The notes under the pieces are model-generated. The model saw nothing but the letters and a program-made list of their open reading frames with translations. It was not told the origin of the DNA and made no database searches. This document shows, one piece after another, positions 8,473 through 8,699 of a stretch of DNA of 8,699 nt (within the stretch, counting starts at the first letter, position 1; every line of letters begins with the position of its first letter). The stretch covers positions 1 to 8,699 of the forward strand of contig JAFMSC010000153.1 in the NCBI GenBank assembly GCA_017353825.1. The letters are read 5' to 3'. A program made the translations under genes and the position numbers. The stretch is from Hyphomicrobiaceae bacterium (lineage in GTDB: Bacteria; Pseudomonadota; Alphaproteobacteria; Rhizobiales; Hyphomicrobiaceae).

Positions 8473-8699
8473 ATGAACGCCCACCTGCCGAAAGTCCTGA
8501 AATCTCTCGACGCCACGCGCGAGGAAGCACTCGAGCGCCTGTTCGAGCTGCTCCGCATCCCGAGCGTATCGACCGATCCGGCTTACGCGCCCGAATGCCG
8601 CAAGGCGGCGGAATGGTGCGCGCGGCAGCTGGCCGAGGTGGGCTTCGATGCCAAGGTGGTGGCCACCACCGGACATCCCATGGTCGTGGGGCACAGCGG
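8473..8699 (+). CDS. M20-family dipeptidase/deacylase, N-terminal fragment
   Basis: From ATG 8473, 75 codons are open to the window edge: MNAHLPKVLKSLDATREEAL, then ERLFELLRIPSVSTDPAYAP, ECRKAAEWCARQLAEVGFDA, and TTGHPMVVGHS. The phrase LFxLLRIPSVSTDP followed by AAEW, GF and GHPMVVGH is the N-terminal part of metallopeptidase family M20 (ArgE/DapE/CPG2-like), in the group usually annotated as dipeptidase. These are two-zinc enzymes that hydrolyse dipeptides or N-acyl amino acids, normally in the cytosol since no signal peptide is seen. All the metal ligands lie beyond the edge, so activity cannot be judged. The start has no clear Shine-Dalgarno, and an upstream reading frame in another phase ends in the overlapping ATGA (8473-8476), so coupled initiation is possible. 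It is divergent from the decayed gene to its left. Confidence 0.85.
   Translation, partial: MNAHLPKVLKSLDATREEALERLFELLRIPSVSTDPAYAPECRKAAEWCARQLAEVGFDAKVVATTGHPMVVGHS

Noticed and set aside
8017..8694. 225-codon minus-strand frame covering the M20 start region
   Set aside because: Its first half is antisense to the M20 coding sequence and only its last quarter (LLIAPLLEAIIVGQLPG) is real protein sequence, which belongs to the frameshifted gene.

Overview
The window looks like ordinary chromosomal DNA of a GC-rich alphaproteobacterium (Hyphomicrobiales/Rhodospirillales-like). This rests on third-position GC-rich codons, the style of the protein families, and promoter-like elements of the CTTGA-N17 type. 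Sampled lines run about 68-78% GC in the large genes. One 60-base line (301-360) is only 40% GC, and sampled lines of the VOC gene are about 58%. I see no rRNA, tRNA, CRISPR array, transposase or integrase.

Layout: (1) 1-161, minus: 5' end of an acyl-CoA synthetase that continues off the left edge. (2) 162-428: divergent intergenic region with an AT-rich island and a small palindrome. (3) 429-1412, plus: unrecognised membrane-anchored protein with a periplasmic beta-type domain and a Pro-rich tail. (4) 1572-2408, 2474-2845 and 2862-4454, plus: a probable three-gene unit of short-chain dehydrogenase, VOC/glyoxalase-fold protein and secreted S10 serine carboxypeptidase. (5) 4455-4674: convergent intergenic region. 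(6) 4675-7419, minus: complete pyruvate phosphate dikinase (ppdK) with all expected catalytic residues; its leader can form two mutually exclusive hairpins, one covering the Shine-Dalgarno. (7) 7569-8303, minus: decayed membrane-protein gene broken by at least four or five frame changes. (8) 8473-8699, plus: 5' end of an M20 dipeptidase running off the right edge.

The genes do not form one evident pathway. PPDK sets the PEP/pyruvate balance. The S10 carboxypeptidase (envelope) and M20 dipeptidase (probably cytoplasmic) could both serve peptide breakdown, but they are separated by unrelated genes, so this is only a loose inference. The acyl-CoA synthetase and SDR fit general fatty-acid or alcohol metabolism.

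I found no convincing new system. The items most worth a second look are the ppdK leader hairpins, the multiply frameshifted membrane gene, the unrecognised anchored protein with its AT-rich upstream island, and the inverted repeat that sits where the M20 ribosome-binding site should be.
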